A DNA stretch of 64,000 bases from NCBI GenBank assembly GCA_963717945.1, contig CAVQXT010000001.1:558001-622000 (forward strand), written 5' to 3'. Below, piece by piece: positions 50,578 through 57,302 of the stretch. The stretch is from FEN-299 sp963717945. Lineage in GTDB: Bacteria > Acidobacteriota > Vicinamibacteria > Vicinamibacterales > Fen-181. The position numbers were made by a program, and so were the translations under genes. Under the pieces are notes generated by a model. That model was not told where the DNA came from and made no database searches. It saw only the letters and a list, made by a program, of their open reading frames with translations. Each line of letters begins with the position of its first letter. Position 1 is the first letter of the stretch.

Positions 50578-50623
50578 GTGTCAGCTCCGGCAGGTGGACG
50601 TGCGGCGGCGCGAGTCGCGCGAC

Positions 50624-51355
50624 TCAGTCCGCGGTGACCAGCGACCCGATGCGCTCGCCGAGCACGGCCCGCTTCAGGTGCCCTGGCGTGCGCAGGTTGA
50701 AGACCATGATCGGCAGCCCGTTATCCTTGCAGAGCGAGATCGCCGTGGCGTCCATCACCTCCAGGCCCCGGACGACGACGTCGAGGTACGAGATCGTGTC
50801 GAACCGCTTCGCGTCGGGCACCTTCACCGGGTCGGCGGTGTAGATCCCGTCGACCTTGGTCGCCTTCATCAGGACTTCCGCCTTGATTTCCATCGCCCGC
50901 AGGGCGGCGGCGGTGTCGGTGGTGAAGTACGGGTTGCCGGTGCCGGCCGCGAAGATCACGACGCGGCCCTTCTCGAGGTGGCGCACGGCGCGGCGCCGGA
51001 TGAACGGCTCGGCGATCGCGCGCATCTCGATGGCGGTGAGCGTCCGCGTCGTCACGCCCTCGTGCTCGAGCGCGTCCTGCAGCGCCAGCGCGTTGATGCA
51101 GGTGGCCAGCATGCCCATGTAGTCCGCCGTGACGCGATCGACGCCGCGGGTGCTCGCGGCGACGCCGCGGAAGATGTTGCCGCCGCCGATGACGATCGCG
51201 ACCTGGACGCCGAGCCCCTGGACCTCCGCAATGTCGCGGGCGATCCCGGTGGCGACCGCCGGGTCGATGCCGTACGCGCGCTCGCCCATGAGCGCTTCGC
51301 CGGACAACTTGAGCAGGATGCGGCGGTAGGCAGGCGTGGCGGGCGGAACTGGCAT
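50624..51355 (-). CDS. pyrH: UMP kinase
   Basis: 243 residues, standard length. The amino-acid-kinase fold motifs are clear: RILLKLSGEALMGE, VQVAIVIGGGNIFRG, TADYMGMLATCINALALQDALE and VIFAAGTGNPYFTTDTAAALRA. It converts UMP to UDP with ATP in pyrimidine synthesis and is usually GTP-activated and UTP-inhibited as a hexamer. It sits between tsf and frr on the same strand. The 151-base spacer upstream holds the 7-bp repeat array, so its transcript segment may be separable from tsf. Confidence 0.97.
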   Translation of the reverse strand: MPVPPATPAYRRILLKLSGEALMGERAYGIDPAVATGIARDIAEVQGLGVQVAIVIGGGNIFRGVAASTRGVDRVTADYMGMLATCINALALQDALEHEGVTTRTLTAIEMRAIAEPFIRRRAVRHLEKGRVVIFAAGTGNPYFTTDTAAALRAMEIKAEVLMKATKVDGIYTADPVKVPDAKRFDTISYLDVVVRGLEVMDATAISLCKDNGLPIMVFNLRTPGHLKRAVLGERIGSLVTAD

Positions 51356-51396
51356 ACAGGAGAGGATTATAGAACAGAAGACGAGGGGGCGGCATC

Positions 51397-51502
51397 GGGC
51401 TTCGGGCTTCGGGCTTCAGGCCTCGGGCTTCGGGCCCGTCACACCGTGAGGCGCGTGACCCGGCCTGAAGCCTGAAGCCCGGAGCCTGAAGCCCGGAGCC
51501 TG
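51397..51502. repeat. GGGCTTC 7-bp tandem array in inverted arms between tsf and pyrH
   Basis: The left arm has GGGCTTC at 51397, 51404, 51411 and 51425, with AGGCCTC at 51418. The right arm (51463-51502) has five units alternating GCCTGAA and GCCCGGA, the reverse-complement type. The centre contains GTCAC, CCGTGAGG and GCGTGAC. The arms can pair over about 35 bases. The right arm ends four bases before the tsf stop codon (51507-51509). It is the same architecture as the array at 15.9 kb with a different 7-mer. Confidence 0.8.
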
Positions 51503-51506
51503 CAAG

Positions 51507-52139
51507 TTACTCGGCGCCCTCGCCCAGCTTGAACCGCGCGAAGCGGGAGACGGTGACGTTCTCGCCGGTCTTGGCCACCGCCGCAGCGATCAGCTGCGAC
51601 ACCTTCATCGAGCCGTCGCGCACCGACACCTGGTCGAGCAGGCAGACGCGCTCGTAGAAGCTGCCGAGTTTGCCCTCGATGATCTTCTCGATCACCGGGG
51701 CGGGCTTGCCCGAGTCGGCCATCTGCGCCCGGAAGATCTCCTTCTCCTTCTCGACCTCCGCGGCCGGCACCTGCTCCCGGCTGACCCACTTCGGGTCGGC
51801 GGCGGCCACCTGCATCGCCAGTTCCTTGACGAGCGTCTTGAAGTCGTCGGTCTTGGCGACAAAGTCGGTCTCGCAGTTGACCTCGACGAGCACGCCGAGC
51901 TTGGCGAACCCGAACGGGCCGGCGCCCTCGGCGACGGGCATGTGGATGTAGGTGCCGACGGCGCCCTGCCTGGTGGCGCGGCCGCTGCGCGCGGCGGCCT
52001 TGGCGAGGCCGCGCTTGCGCAGCACGGTGATCGCCTCGTCGACGTCGCCGCCCGCCTCGGTGAGGGCGGCCTTGCATTCCATCATGCCTGCGCCGGTACG
52101 GTCGCGCAGGATCTTGACCTGTTCTGCGGTGATAGCCAT
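51507..52139 (-). CDS. tsf: Elongation factor Ts (short form)
   Basis: 210 residues from ATG at 52139. The UBA-like N-terminus ITAEQVKILRDRTGAGMMECKAAL is followed by GVLVEVNCETDFVAKTDDF, the core that exchanges GDP on EF-Tu. The C-terminal region with GSFYERVCLLDQVSVRDG completes a compact single-core EF-Ts like Thermus (about 196 residues) rather than the two-subdomain form of E. coli (about 283). It follows rpsB across a hairpin with a T-run, probably an attenuator. Confidence 0.97.
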   Translation of the reverse strand: MAITAEQVKILRDRTGAGMMECKAALTEAGGDVDEAITVLRKRGLAKAAARSGRATRQGAVGTYIHMPVAEGAGPFGFAKLGVLVEVNCETDFVAKTDDFKTLVKELAMQVAAADPKWVSREQVPAAEVEKEKEIFRAQMADSGKPAPVIEKIIEGKLGSFYERVCLLDQVSVRDGSMKVSQLIAAAVAKTGENVTVSRFARFKLGEGAE

Positions 52140-52162
52140 CGCGTTCCTTTCCGTGCTCCGTA

Positions 52163-52203
52163 CAAAAAAATTGTAGGGGCGGGCAGCCAATCCCACCCCT
52201 ACA
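52163..52203 (-). terminator. Rho-independent terminator/attenuator between rpsB and tsf
   Basis: On the minus strand a 12-bp stem (arms 52192-52203 and 52172-52183, one G-T wobble) with an 8-base loop is followed two bases later by seven T (52164-52170). It lies 25 bases after the rpsB stop and 24 bases before the tsf start. rpsB-tsf attenuators are known in other bacteria, so partial read-through to set S2 versus EF-Ts levels is likely. Confidence 0.85.
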
Positions 52204-52227
52204 CGGCAACTCTCCTCGAACCCCGTC

Positions 52228-53034
52228 CTAGGCCGGGACCGTGGTCGGGGTCTGGGGGTGATCGGGCCGCGGGCGGCGGACGTTCCGCGCGCCGCGCTGG
52301 GCGTCGGCCGCCGCGTCGGCGTCGGAGGCCGCCTCGGCGTGCGCGGCCTCGCGCAGGCCGCGCCCGCCGACGATCGCGTCGGCCAGTCGCGACGCGAACA
52401 GCCGGATGGCGCGCAGCGCGTCGTCGTTGCCCGGGATGACGAAGTCCACTTCGTCGGGATCGCTGTTGGTGTCGACGACGCCGATGACCGGGATCTTCAG
52501 CTTCCGGGCCTCGTCGACCGCGATCTTCTCCTTGTGGGTGTCGACCACGAAGACCGCGTCGGGCAGCTTGGCCATCAGGCGGATGCCGTCGAGGTTCTTC
52601 TGAAGCTTGCGCTTCTCCTTCTCGAGCCGCGCGACTTCCTTCTTCGACAGCGTCTCGTAGCGCCCGTCGGTGGCCATCGTCTCCAGCTCGCGGAGCCGGC
52701 CGAGGCTCTTCTGGATGGTGGAGAAGTTGGTCAGCAGGCCGCCCAGCCAGCGCTGGTTCACGAAGAACATGCCGCTGCGCTGCGCTTCTTCGGCGATGGC
52801 GTCCTGCGCCTGGCGCTTGGTGCCGACAAACAGGACCGTGCCGCCTTCCGACGCCAGCCGCGTCACGAAGTCCTCGGCCTCCCGGAACAGCTTCGCCGTC
52901 TTCCCGAGGTCGATGATGTAAATCCCGTTGCGTTCGCCGAAGATGAATTCCTTCATCTTCGGGTTCCAGCGTTTGGTCTGGTGGCCGAAGTGGACCCCGG
53001 CTTCCAGCAGTTCTTTCATGGCGATCCCGGACAA
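52228..53034 (-). CDS. rpsB: 30S ribosomal protein S2
   Basis: 268 residues. TTG at 53034 is chosen because GGAGG lies four to five bases upstream and gives MSGIAMKELLEAGVHFGHQ, like the usual S2 N-terminus; ATG at 53019 has no clear site. The core has TKRWNPKMKEFIFGERNGIY, FFVNQRWLGGLLTNFSTI and VDTNSDPDEVDFVIPGNDDA. The C-terminal about 40 residues are an Ala/Asp/Arg/Pro tail beyond the conserved domain. S2 binds late in 30S assembly. It lies between rpsI and tsf. Confidence 0.96.
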   Translation of the reverse strand: MSGIAMKELLEAGVHFGHQTKRWNPKMKEFIFGERNGIYIIDLGKTAKLFREAEDFVTRLASEGGTVLFVGTKRQAQDAIAEEAQRSGMFFVNQRWLGGLLTNFSTIQKSLGRLRELETMATDGRYETLSKKEVARLEKEKRKLQKNLDGIRLMAKLPDAVFVVDTHKEKIAVDEARKLKIPVIGVVDTNSDPDEVDFVIPGNDDALRAIRLFASRLADAIVGGRGLREAAHAEAASDADAAADAQRGARNVRRPRPDHPQTPTTVPA

Positions 53035-53066
53035 GCGCCCTCCACCTTCGGTGCGAAAAGAGACAG

Positions 53067-53459
53067 TTAACGTTTGCTGAACTGGAAACGCTTGCGCGCC
53101 CCAGCCATGCCGTACTTCTTCCGTTCCTTGGCGCGCGAGTCGCGCGTCAACAGCCCTTCCTTCTTCAGCCGGCCCCGGAGCTCCGCGTTGTACTCGCACA
53201 GCGCGCGGGCGATGCCGAGCCGGATGGCGCCCGCCTGGCCCGCCACGCCGCCGCCCACGACGGTGGCGAGGATGTCGAACTTGTCGGCCGTCTCGGTGAG
53301 CAGCAGCGGCTGACGAACCTGGACCCGCAGCGCCTCGGTGGGGAAGAAGTTGTCGAACTGCCGGCGGTTGACGCTGATGCCGCCCTTGCCGGGCCGGAGG
53401 AAGACGCGCGCGGCCGAGGTCTTGCGCCGGCCGGTGCCGTAATACTGGATGACTGACAC
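53067..53459 (-). CDS. rpsI: 30S ribosomal protein S9
   Basis: 130 residues, standard length. It has QYYGTGRRKTSAARVFLRPG at the start, TVVGGGVAGQAGAIRLGIAR in the middle and the tail KKYGMAGARKRFQFSKR, whose last residues reach the P-site tRNA. It follows rplM by one base between stop and start, the universal L13-S9 pair. No unusual features. Confidence 0.98.
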   Translation of the reverse strand: MSVIQYYGTGRRKTSAARVFLRPGKGGISVNRRQFDNFFPTEALRVQVRQPLLLTETADKFDILATVVGGGVAGQAGAIRLGIARALCEYNAELRGRLKKEGLLTRDSRAKERKKYGMAGARKRFQFSKR

Positions 53460-53460
53460 G

Positions 53461-53892
53461 TTAGGCTACCTTGAACTGGGTTGGCTTCTGTGCGGCGTGC
53501 GGGTGGTCCGCCCCGCGGTAGACCTTGAGCTTGCGATACATCGCGTCGCCGAGCTTCGATTTCGGCAGCATGCCGCGGATCGCCTCTTCCACCATCCGCA
53601 CGGGGCTCTTCTCCCGGACGACCTTCGCTCGCTCTTCGCGCAGGCCGCCTTCGTAGCCGCTGTGGTAACGGTAGAGTTTCTGTTCTTCCTTGCGACCGGT
53701 GAGCTTGACCTGCACCGCGTTGATCACGATGACGTGGTCGCCGGTATCGAGGAAAGGCGTGTAGGAGGCCTTGTGCTTGCCCTGGAGCAGCTTCGCCGCC
53801 ACAGACGCGACCCGGCCGAGCACCTGGTTCCCCGCGTCAATCACATGCCACTGTCTGTCAATCTTGTCCGCACTTGGCGTAAACGTCCGCAT
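53461..53892 (-). CDS. rplM: 50S ribosomal protein L13
   Basis: 143 residues, standard length. It shows QWHVIDAGNQVLGRVASVAA, YTPFLDTGDHVIVINA, KLYRYHSGYEGGLREERA and AIRGMLPKSKLGDAMYRKLK with VYRGADHPHAAQKP near the end. It is an early 50S assembly protein and the first gene of the rplM-rpsI-rpsB-tsf-pyrH-frr run. A consensus sigma70 promoter lies about 45 bases upstream. Confidence 0.98.
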   Translation of the reverse strand: MRTFTPSADKIDRQWHVIDAGNQVLGRVASVAAKLLQGKHKASYTPFLDTGDHVIVINAVQVKLTGRKEEQKLYRYHSGYEGGLREERAKVVREKSPVRMVEEAIRGMLPKSKLGDAMYRKLKVYRGADHPHAAQKPTQFKVA

Positions 53893-53936
53893 CGCACCGT
53901 TCCCTGTGGGTGTTTCTGAAACGACGGCAAACCCAA

Positions 53937-53965
53937 ATCATAGCCAGCCCCGGCCCGGCTGTCAA
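53937..53965 (-). promoter_or_regulatory. Consensus sigma70 promoter of the rplM operon
   Basis: On the reverse strand TTGACA (53965-53960) is separated by exactly 17 bases from TATGAT (53942-53937), about 45 bases upstream of the rplM ATG. It is the best sigma70 match in the window along with the hgcA promoter, as expected for a ribosomal-protein operon. Confidence 0.82.
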
Positions 53966-54290
53966 GCGATGAGGAATCGTGCAACGCTCGGCCTTCGACC
54001 GTGATAGAGTTTGCCGGGCGCCGGGCGACCGCCAGGGTCAGCGAGCCGATTCGAATCGGGGTGCCGACCGGAGCCGGGGGGCTTCGGACCGGCTCGAAAG
54101 AGGAGGGCGGCCCTGTGCCGGGTCCCGGCGGCGGCCGATAACGCAAAGTGCGAAACCGGGTTGTCCGCTGACGGAACCGTGATCGACGACGCCCCCGCCG
54201 CCCGGGGGGGCCGAGATCGACGGCGGTCGCAAGCGGCAGTTTTCGTAACGAATCCGGGGCGGCTTCGTTCGGCCCCCCTCGGCGCCCGGT

Positions 54291-54305
54291 TGGCATTGGG
54301 CTTGC
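54291..54305 (+). promoter_or_regulatory. Sigma54 (-24/-12) promoter upstream of pilM
   Basis: TGGCAT (54291-54296), five bases, then TTGC (54302-54305) gives the invariant GG-N10-GC spacing and most of the TGGCAC-N5-TTGC consensus. It would start transcription near 54317, leaving a leader of about 48 bases before pilM. Sigma54 control of pilus genes with PilR-like activators is known in other bacteria. Upstream activator sites could lie in the long spacer. Confidence 0.72.
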
Positions 54306-54364
54306 GCTCCTGATGAGGTGTCCGTCCGCCCGTCCGCGGCCGGCTTCGACGAAGAGGGCATGGC

Positions 54365-55417
54365 GTGTTTGCCAGATACAAACCTGTCGCAGGTCTCGAC
54401 ATCGGGTCGAGTGCCGTGAAGGTGGTGGAACTCCGCCCCTCCGGCCGCTCGTACAAGGTGGTCGCCTTCGGCACCGAACCGGTGCCCGGCGACGCCATTG
54501 TCGACGGGGCGATCATCGACGCCACGGCGGTGGCCGGCGCGCTCGACCGCCTGTTTGTCGGCGCCCGCATCAAGACACGAGAGGTGACGGCGTCGCTCTC
54601 CGGCAACTCGGTGATCGTCAAGAAGATTACGCTGCCGGTGATGACCGAGGCCGAGCTGTCCGAGTCGATCCAGTGGGAAGCCGAGCAGTACATCCCCTTC
54701 GACATCCAGGACGTGAACCTCGACTACCAGATCCTCTCGACGCCGCCGGCCGGCGCCAAGGGGAACATGGAGGTCCTGCTGGTCGCGGCCAAGAAAGACA
54801 AGATCGCCGACTACACCGACGTCATCAGGCAGGCGGGGCGGACGCCGGTGGTGGTCGACGTCGACGGGTTCGCGGTCCAGAACGTGTACGAGGCGAACTA
54901 CGACGTCGAGCCGGGCGCGGTCGTGGCGCTGCTCAACGCCGGCGCGAGCGCGGTCAACATGAACATCGTCTCGGGCGGCCAGTCGCTGTTCACGCGCGAC
55001 ATCTCGATGGGGGGCAACGCCTTCACCGAGGCGCTCCAGAAGGAGCTCGGCCTCTCCTTCGATCGGGCCGAGCGCGCGAAGAAGGGGGAACCGGTCGACG
55101 GGGTCGAGGCGGCCGATGTCGCGCCGATCCTCCGCACGGTGACCGAGAACCTCCTGCTCGAGGTCCAGAAGACGCTGGACTTCTTCAAGGCGACGGCGGC
55201 GTCGGACCGGATCGACCGCGTGCTGGTCAGCGGCGGCGCGTCGCGCGTGGACGGGTTCGTCGAGCGGCTGTCGGATCGCTTCGGCACGCCGGTGGACTGG
55301 CTCGATCCGTTCCGGCGAATCGAGTTCGACGGCGCCCGCTTCGGGGTCCACGACGACGTGGCCTCGACCGCGGCCGTGGCCGTGGGGCTCGCACTTAGAC
55401 GGGCAGGCGACCGATGA
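54365..55417 (+). CDS. pilM: Type IV pilus assembly protein PilM
   Basis: 350 residues from a GTG with AGAGGG upstream. The actin-like fold is plain: AGLDIGSSAVKVVEL (phosphate 1), FAVQNVYEANYDVEPGAVVALLNAGAS (phosphate 2 region) and VLVSGGASRVDGFVERLSDR (adenosine motif). PilM binds the cytoplasmic tail of PilN and links the motor to the PilNOP periplasmic complex. Its stop overlaps the pilN start as ATGA, so translation is coupled. It is the first gene after the sigma54-type promoter. Confidence 0.97.
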   Translation: MFARYKPVAGLDIGSSAVKVVELRPSGRSYKVVAFGTEPVPGDAIVDGAIIDATAVAGALDRLFVGARIKTREVTASLSGNSVIVKKITLPVMTEAELSESIQWEAEQYIPFDIQDVNLDYQILSTPPAGAKGNMEVLLVAAKKDKIADYTDVIRQAGRTPVVVDVDGFAVQNVYEANYDVEPGAVVALLNAGASAVNMNIVSGGQSLFTRDISMGGNAFTEALQKELGLSFDRAERAKKGEPVDGVEAADVAPILRTVTENLLLEVQKTLDFFKATAASDRIDRVLVSGGASRVDGFVERLSDRFGTPVDWLDPFRRIEFDGARFGVHDDVASTAAVAVGLALRRAGDR

Positions 55418-56004
55418 TTCGCATCAATCTGATCGCCGGGGACCGCGACCGCTCACGGCGCCGCGCGTTCGGCGCCGGGTCCGGCGTGGAGGCGGCGCAG
55501 CGGAGGATCACGCTCGCGTGCGGCGCGATCCTGCTCCTCACGGCGCTGGGCGTCGGCTTGTGGTACTGGACGCTCGCGGCCCACAGCCGCCGGATCGAAG
55601 CCGACATCGTGACGAGCCAGAAGGAAACGGCGCGCCTGCAGGCGATCATCAAGCAGGTCCAGGTCTACGAGGAGCGCCGCGCGCAGCTGCAGATGCGCGT
55701 GACCCTGATCGAGGACCTGCGCAAGGGGCGCGAAGACCCGGTTCACATGCTCGACGCGATCAGCCGCAGCGTGCCGAATCTGCTGTGGCTCGTCGAGGTC
55801 AAGCAGCAGGGGGCCGACCTGACGATCACCGGCCGGTGCACGTCGCTCACCGCGCTGTCGGATTTCGCCGACAACCTGAAGGCGACCGGGTACTTCAAGC
55901 CGGTGGAGATCCTCGAAAGCCAGGCGGAGGCCGCCCAGCCCGGCGGCGGGCCGGTGCCGAACAGGTTCACGGTCAAGGCGACGTTTGTCGCGCCGGGCAC
56001 GTAA
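55414..56004 (+). CDS. pilN: Type IV pilus assembly protein PilN
   Basis: 196 residues. It starts MIRINLIAGD, matching the INLLP-type tail that PilM grips. A single membrane helix (about 33-53; ITLACGAILLLTALGVGLWY) is followed by a coiled coil (60-105) and the ferredoxin-like periplasmic domain (LLWLVEVKQQGADLTITGRC and FADNLKATGYFKPVEI). With PilO and PilP it forms the inner-membrane alignment complex. It is followed by pilO after a 90-base gap. Confidence 0.95.
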   Translation: MIRINLIAGDRDRSRRRAFGAGSGVEAAQRRITLACGAILLLTALGVGLWYWTLAAHSRRIEADIVTSQKETARLQAIIKQVQVYEERRAQLQMRVTLIEDLRKGREDPVHMLDAISRSVPNLLWLVEVKQQGADLTITGRCTSLTALSDFADNLKATGYFKPVEILESQAEAAQPGGGPVPNRFTVKATFVAPGT

Positions 56005-56094
56005 GGTCGGTTCGGCCCCGGGAGCCCGTGATGGCGGCGCGGGGCGATCGCGCCGGGAACGACAGGCGGCGGTGGCCGCGGAAGAAAGGGAGAC

Positions 56095-56745
56095 GTGGCT
56101 GGCACACTGAGCAAGCTGCCGTGGTACGGACAGGTGGGATTGTCCGTCGGGCTGTCCGTGGCCGGTCTGGCCGCGTTCTTCTACCTGTACGCGACGCCGA
56201 TGCAGGTCGAGATGGCCCAGCGCCAGAAGAAGCTCGACGCCCTGCAGGAGGACATCCGCAAGGGGCAGGCGATCGCCCGGCGTCTGCCAGAGTTCCGCGC
56301 CGAGGTGGCCCAGCTCGAAGCCCGGCTCGAAACGCTGCGGAACGTGCTGCCCGAAGAGAAGGACATGGCCGACTTGCTCAGACGGCTGCAGATGCTGGCC
56401 GTCCGGTCGAACCTGACGATCCGCCACTTCAAGCCCTCGCCCACGCTGGTCGTCAAGGAGCTGCACGCCGAGGTGCCCATCGACCTCGAGTTCGACGGGT
56501 CGTACCACAACCTGGGACTGTTCTTCGACCGGGTGAGCAAGTTCCCGCGGATCATCCACCTCGGCTCGGTGGACATCAAGGCGAAGGCGACCCAGGAACC
56601 GGATTCCACCATCACGGCCACCCTCGTGGCGACGACGTTCATCCTGCTCGAGAACAAGGCCCCGGCGGCGGTCCCAGGGCAGAAGCCGCCCGCCACACCG
56701 CCCGGCCCGGCGCCTGCGGTATCCCGCGGAGGCGTGCGCCCATGA
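56095..56745 (+). CDS. pilO: Type IV pilus assembly protein PilO
   Basis: 216 residues from a GTG with AAGGGAGAC upstream. A short cytoplasmic tail leads to a membrane helix (about 11-33; QVGLSVGLSVAGLAAFFYLY), a coiled coil (35-85) and a ferredoxin-like domain (about 95-190) with IDLEFDGSYHNLGLFFDRVS, the PilO signature. The Pro-rich C-terminus extends about 20 residues past the domain. It forms heterodimers with PilN. The stop overlaps the pilP start as ATGA. Confidence 0.95.
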   Translation: MAGTLSKLPWYGQVGLSVGLSVAGLAAFFYLYATPMQVEMAQRQKKLDALQEDIRKGQAIARRLPEFRAEVAQLEARLETLRNVLPEEKDMADLLRRLQMLAVRSNLTIRHFKPSPTLVVKELHAEVPIDLEFDGSYHNLGLFFDRVSKFPRIIHLGSVDIKAKATQEPDSTITATLVATTFILLENKAPAAVPGQKPPATPPGPAPAVSRGGVRP

Positions 56746-57302
56746 CGCGTCATCTTCTGTTCCGGCTGACGGCGACCCTGGCCGTGCTCGCGTTCGCCGC
56801 GCTTGCCCCCGCGCAGTCCGGCGGCGGGCGGCCGGCCGCGGCGCCGGCCGCGAAGAAGCCGGCGCCCCCCCCGGCGGCGGAGCCCTCGACACTTGCGAGC
56901 CCCCCGGCAGCGGCGGACCTGTCGACGGAGGCGGCCGACACTCCCGGTCAGGCCGGCTACAGTTACCGGCCGGAAGGTCGGCGCGACCCGTTCGTGAGTC
57001 TCTGGAACCCTGGCATCGGCGTCCATCAGCGCGCCAGGGCCGAGGGGCTCGGCGGCGTGTATACGGTCGATCTCACGATCAAGGGGATACTGCAGAGTGA
57101 AGGCAAGTTTGTGGCCATCGTGCTGGGCCCGGACGGCAAGCGCCAGTACATCCTGCACCCGAACGATCGGCTGGCTGACGGGGTCGTGAAGACGATCACC
57201 GCCGACAGCGTCCTGATCCTCCAGGAGGTGAGCGACCCACTGTCGCTCGCCAAACAACGCGAGGTCCGCAAAACGCTGCGGGCGGTCGAAGAGGTCAAGT
57301 AG
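56742..57302 (+). CDS. pilP: Type IV pilus lipoprotein/secretin-docking protein PilP
   Basis: 186 residues. A signal peptide (1-24) lacks a clear lipobox Cys, so it may be periplasmic rather than a lipoprotein. A Pro/Ala linker is followed by YSYRPEGRRDPFVSLWNP, the conserved PilP region that contacts PilN/PilO, then a beta-sandwich HR domain (about 105-180; LTIKGILQSEGKFVAIVLGP). It docks the inner-membrane complex to the PilQ secretin. pilQ starts at the next base. Confidence 0.93.
   Translation: MTRHLLFRLTATLAVLAFAALAPAQSGGGRPAAAPAAKKPAPPPAAEPSTLASPPAAADLSTEAADTPGQAGYSYRPEGRRDPFVSLWNPGIGVHQRARAEGLGGVYTVDLTIKGILQSEGKFVAIVLGPDGKRQYILHPNDRLADGVVKTITADSVLILQEVSDPLSLAKQREVRKTLRAVEEVK

Larger units (their letters stand above)
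53893..54364. other. Divergent spacer between rplM and pilM
   Basis: This 472-base region holds the rplM promoter (53937-53965) on the left and the pilM sigma54-type promoter (54291-54305) on the right. The middle 320 bases have several inverted repeats, including CCGATTCGAATCGG (54046-54059) and GC-rich dyads near 54070-54130 and 54190-54215, but no open frame with start-site or domain support. It is large enough for activator sites or a structured leader, though no known RNA family could be confirmed by eye. Confidence 0.6.

Noticed and set aside
54046..54059. T-arm-like GATTCGAATC suggesting a tRNA between rplM and pilM
   Set aside because: It is a simple perfect palindrome; no acceptor, D-arm or anticodon stem can be built around it on either strand.
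54130..54180. Possible cyclic di-GMP-I (GEMM) riboswitch upstream of pilM, from ACGCAAAG and CCGGGTTG-like pieces
   Set aside because: The 5' half with the GGGCAAACC-type tetraloop receptor is missing and stem spacing does not fit. A covariance-model search would be decisive; a strong hit to the GEMM-I model would reverse this.
55518..56741. Extending pilP upstream through a continuous frame overlapping pilN and pilO
   Set aside because: pilN and pilO have clear starts, domains and coupled stops; the pilP signal peptide begins exactly at 56742.
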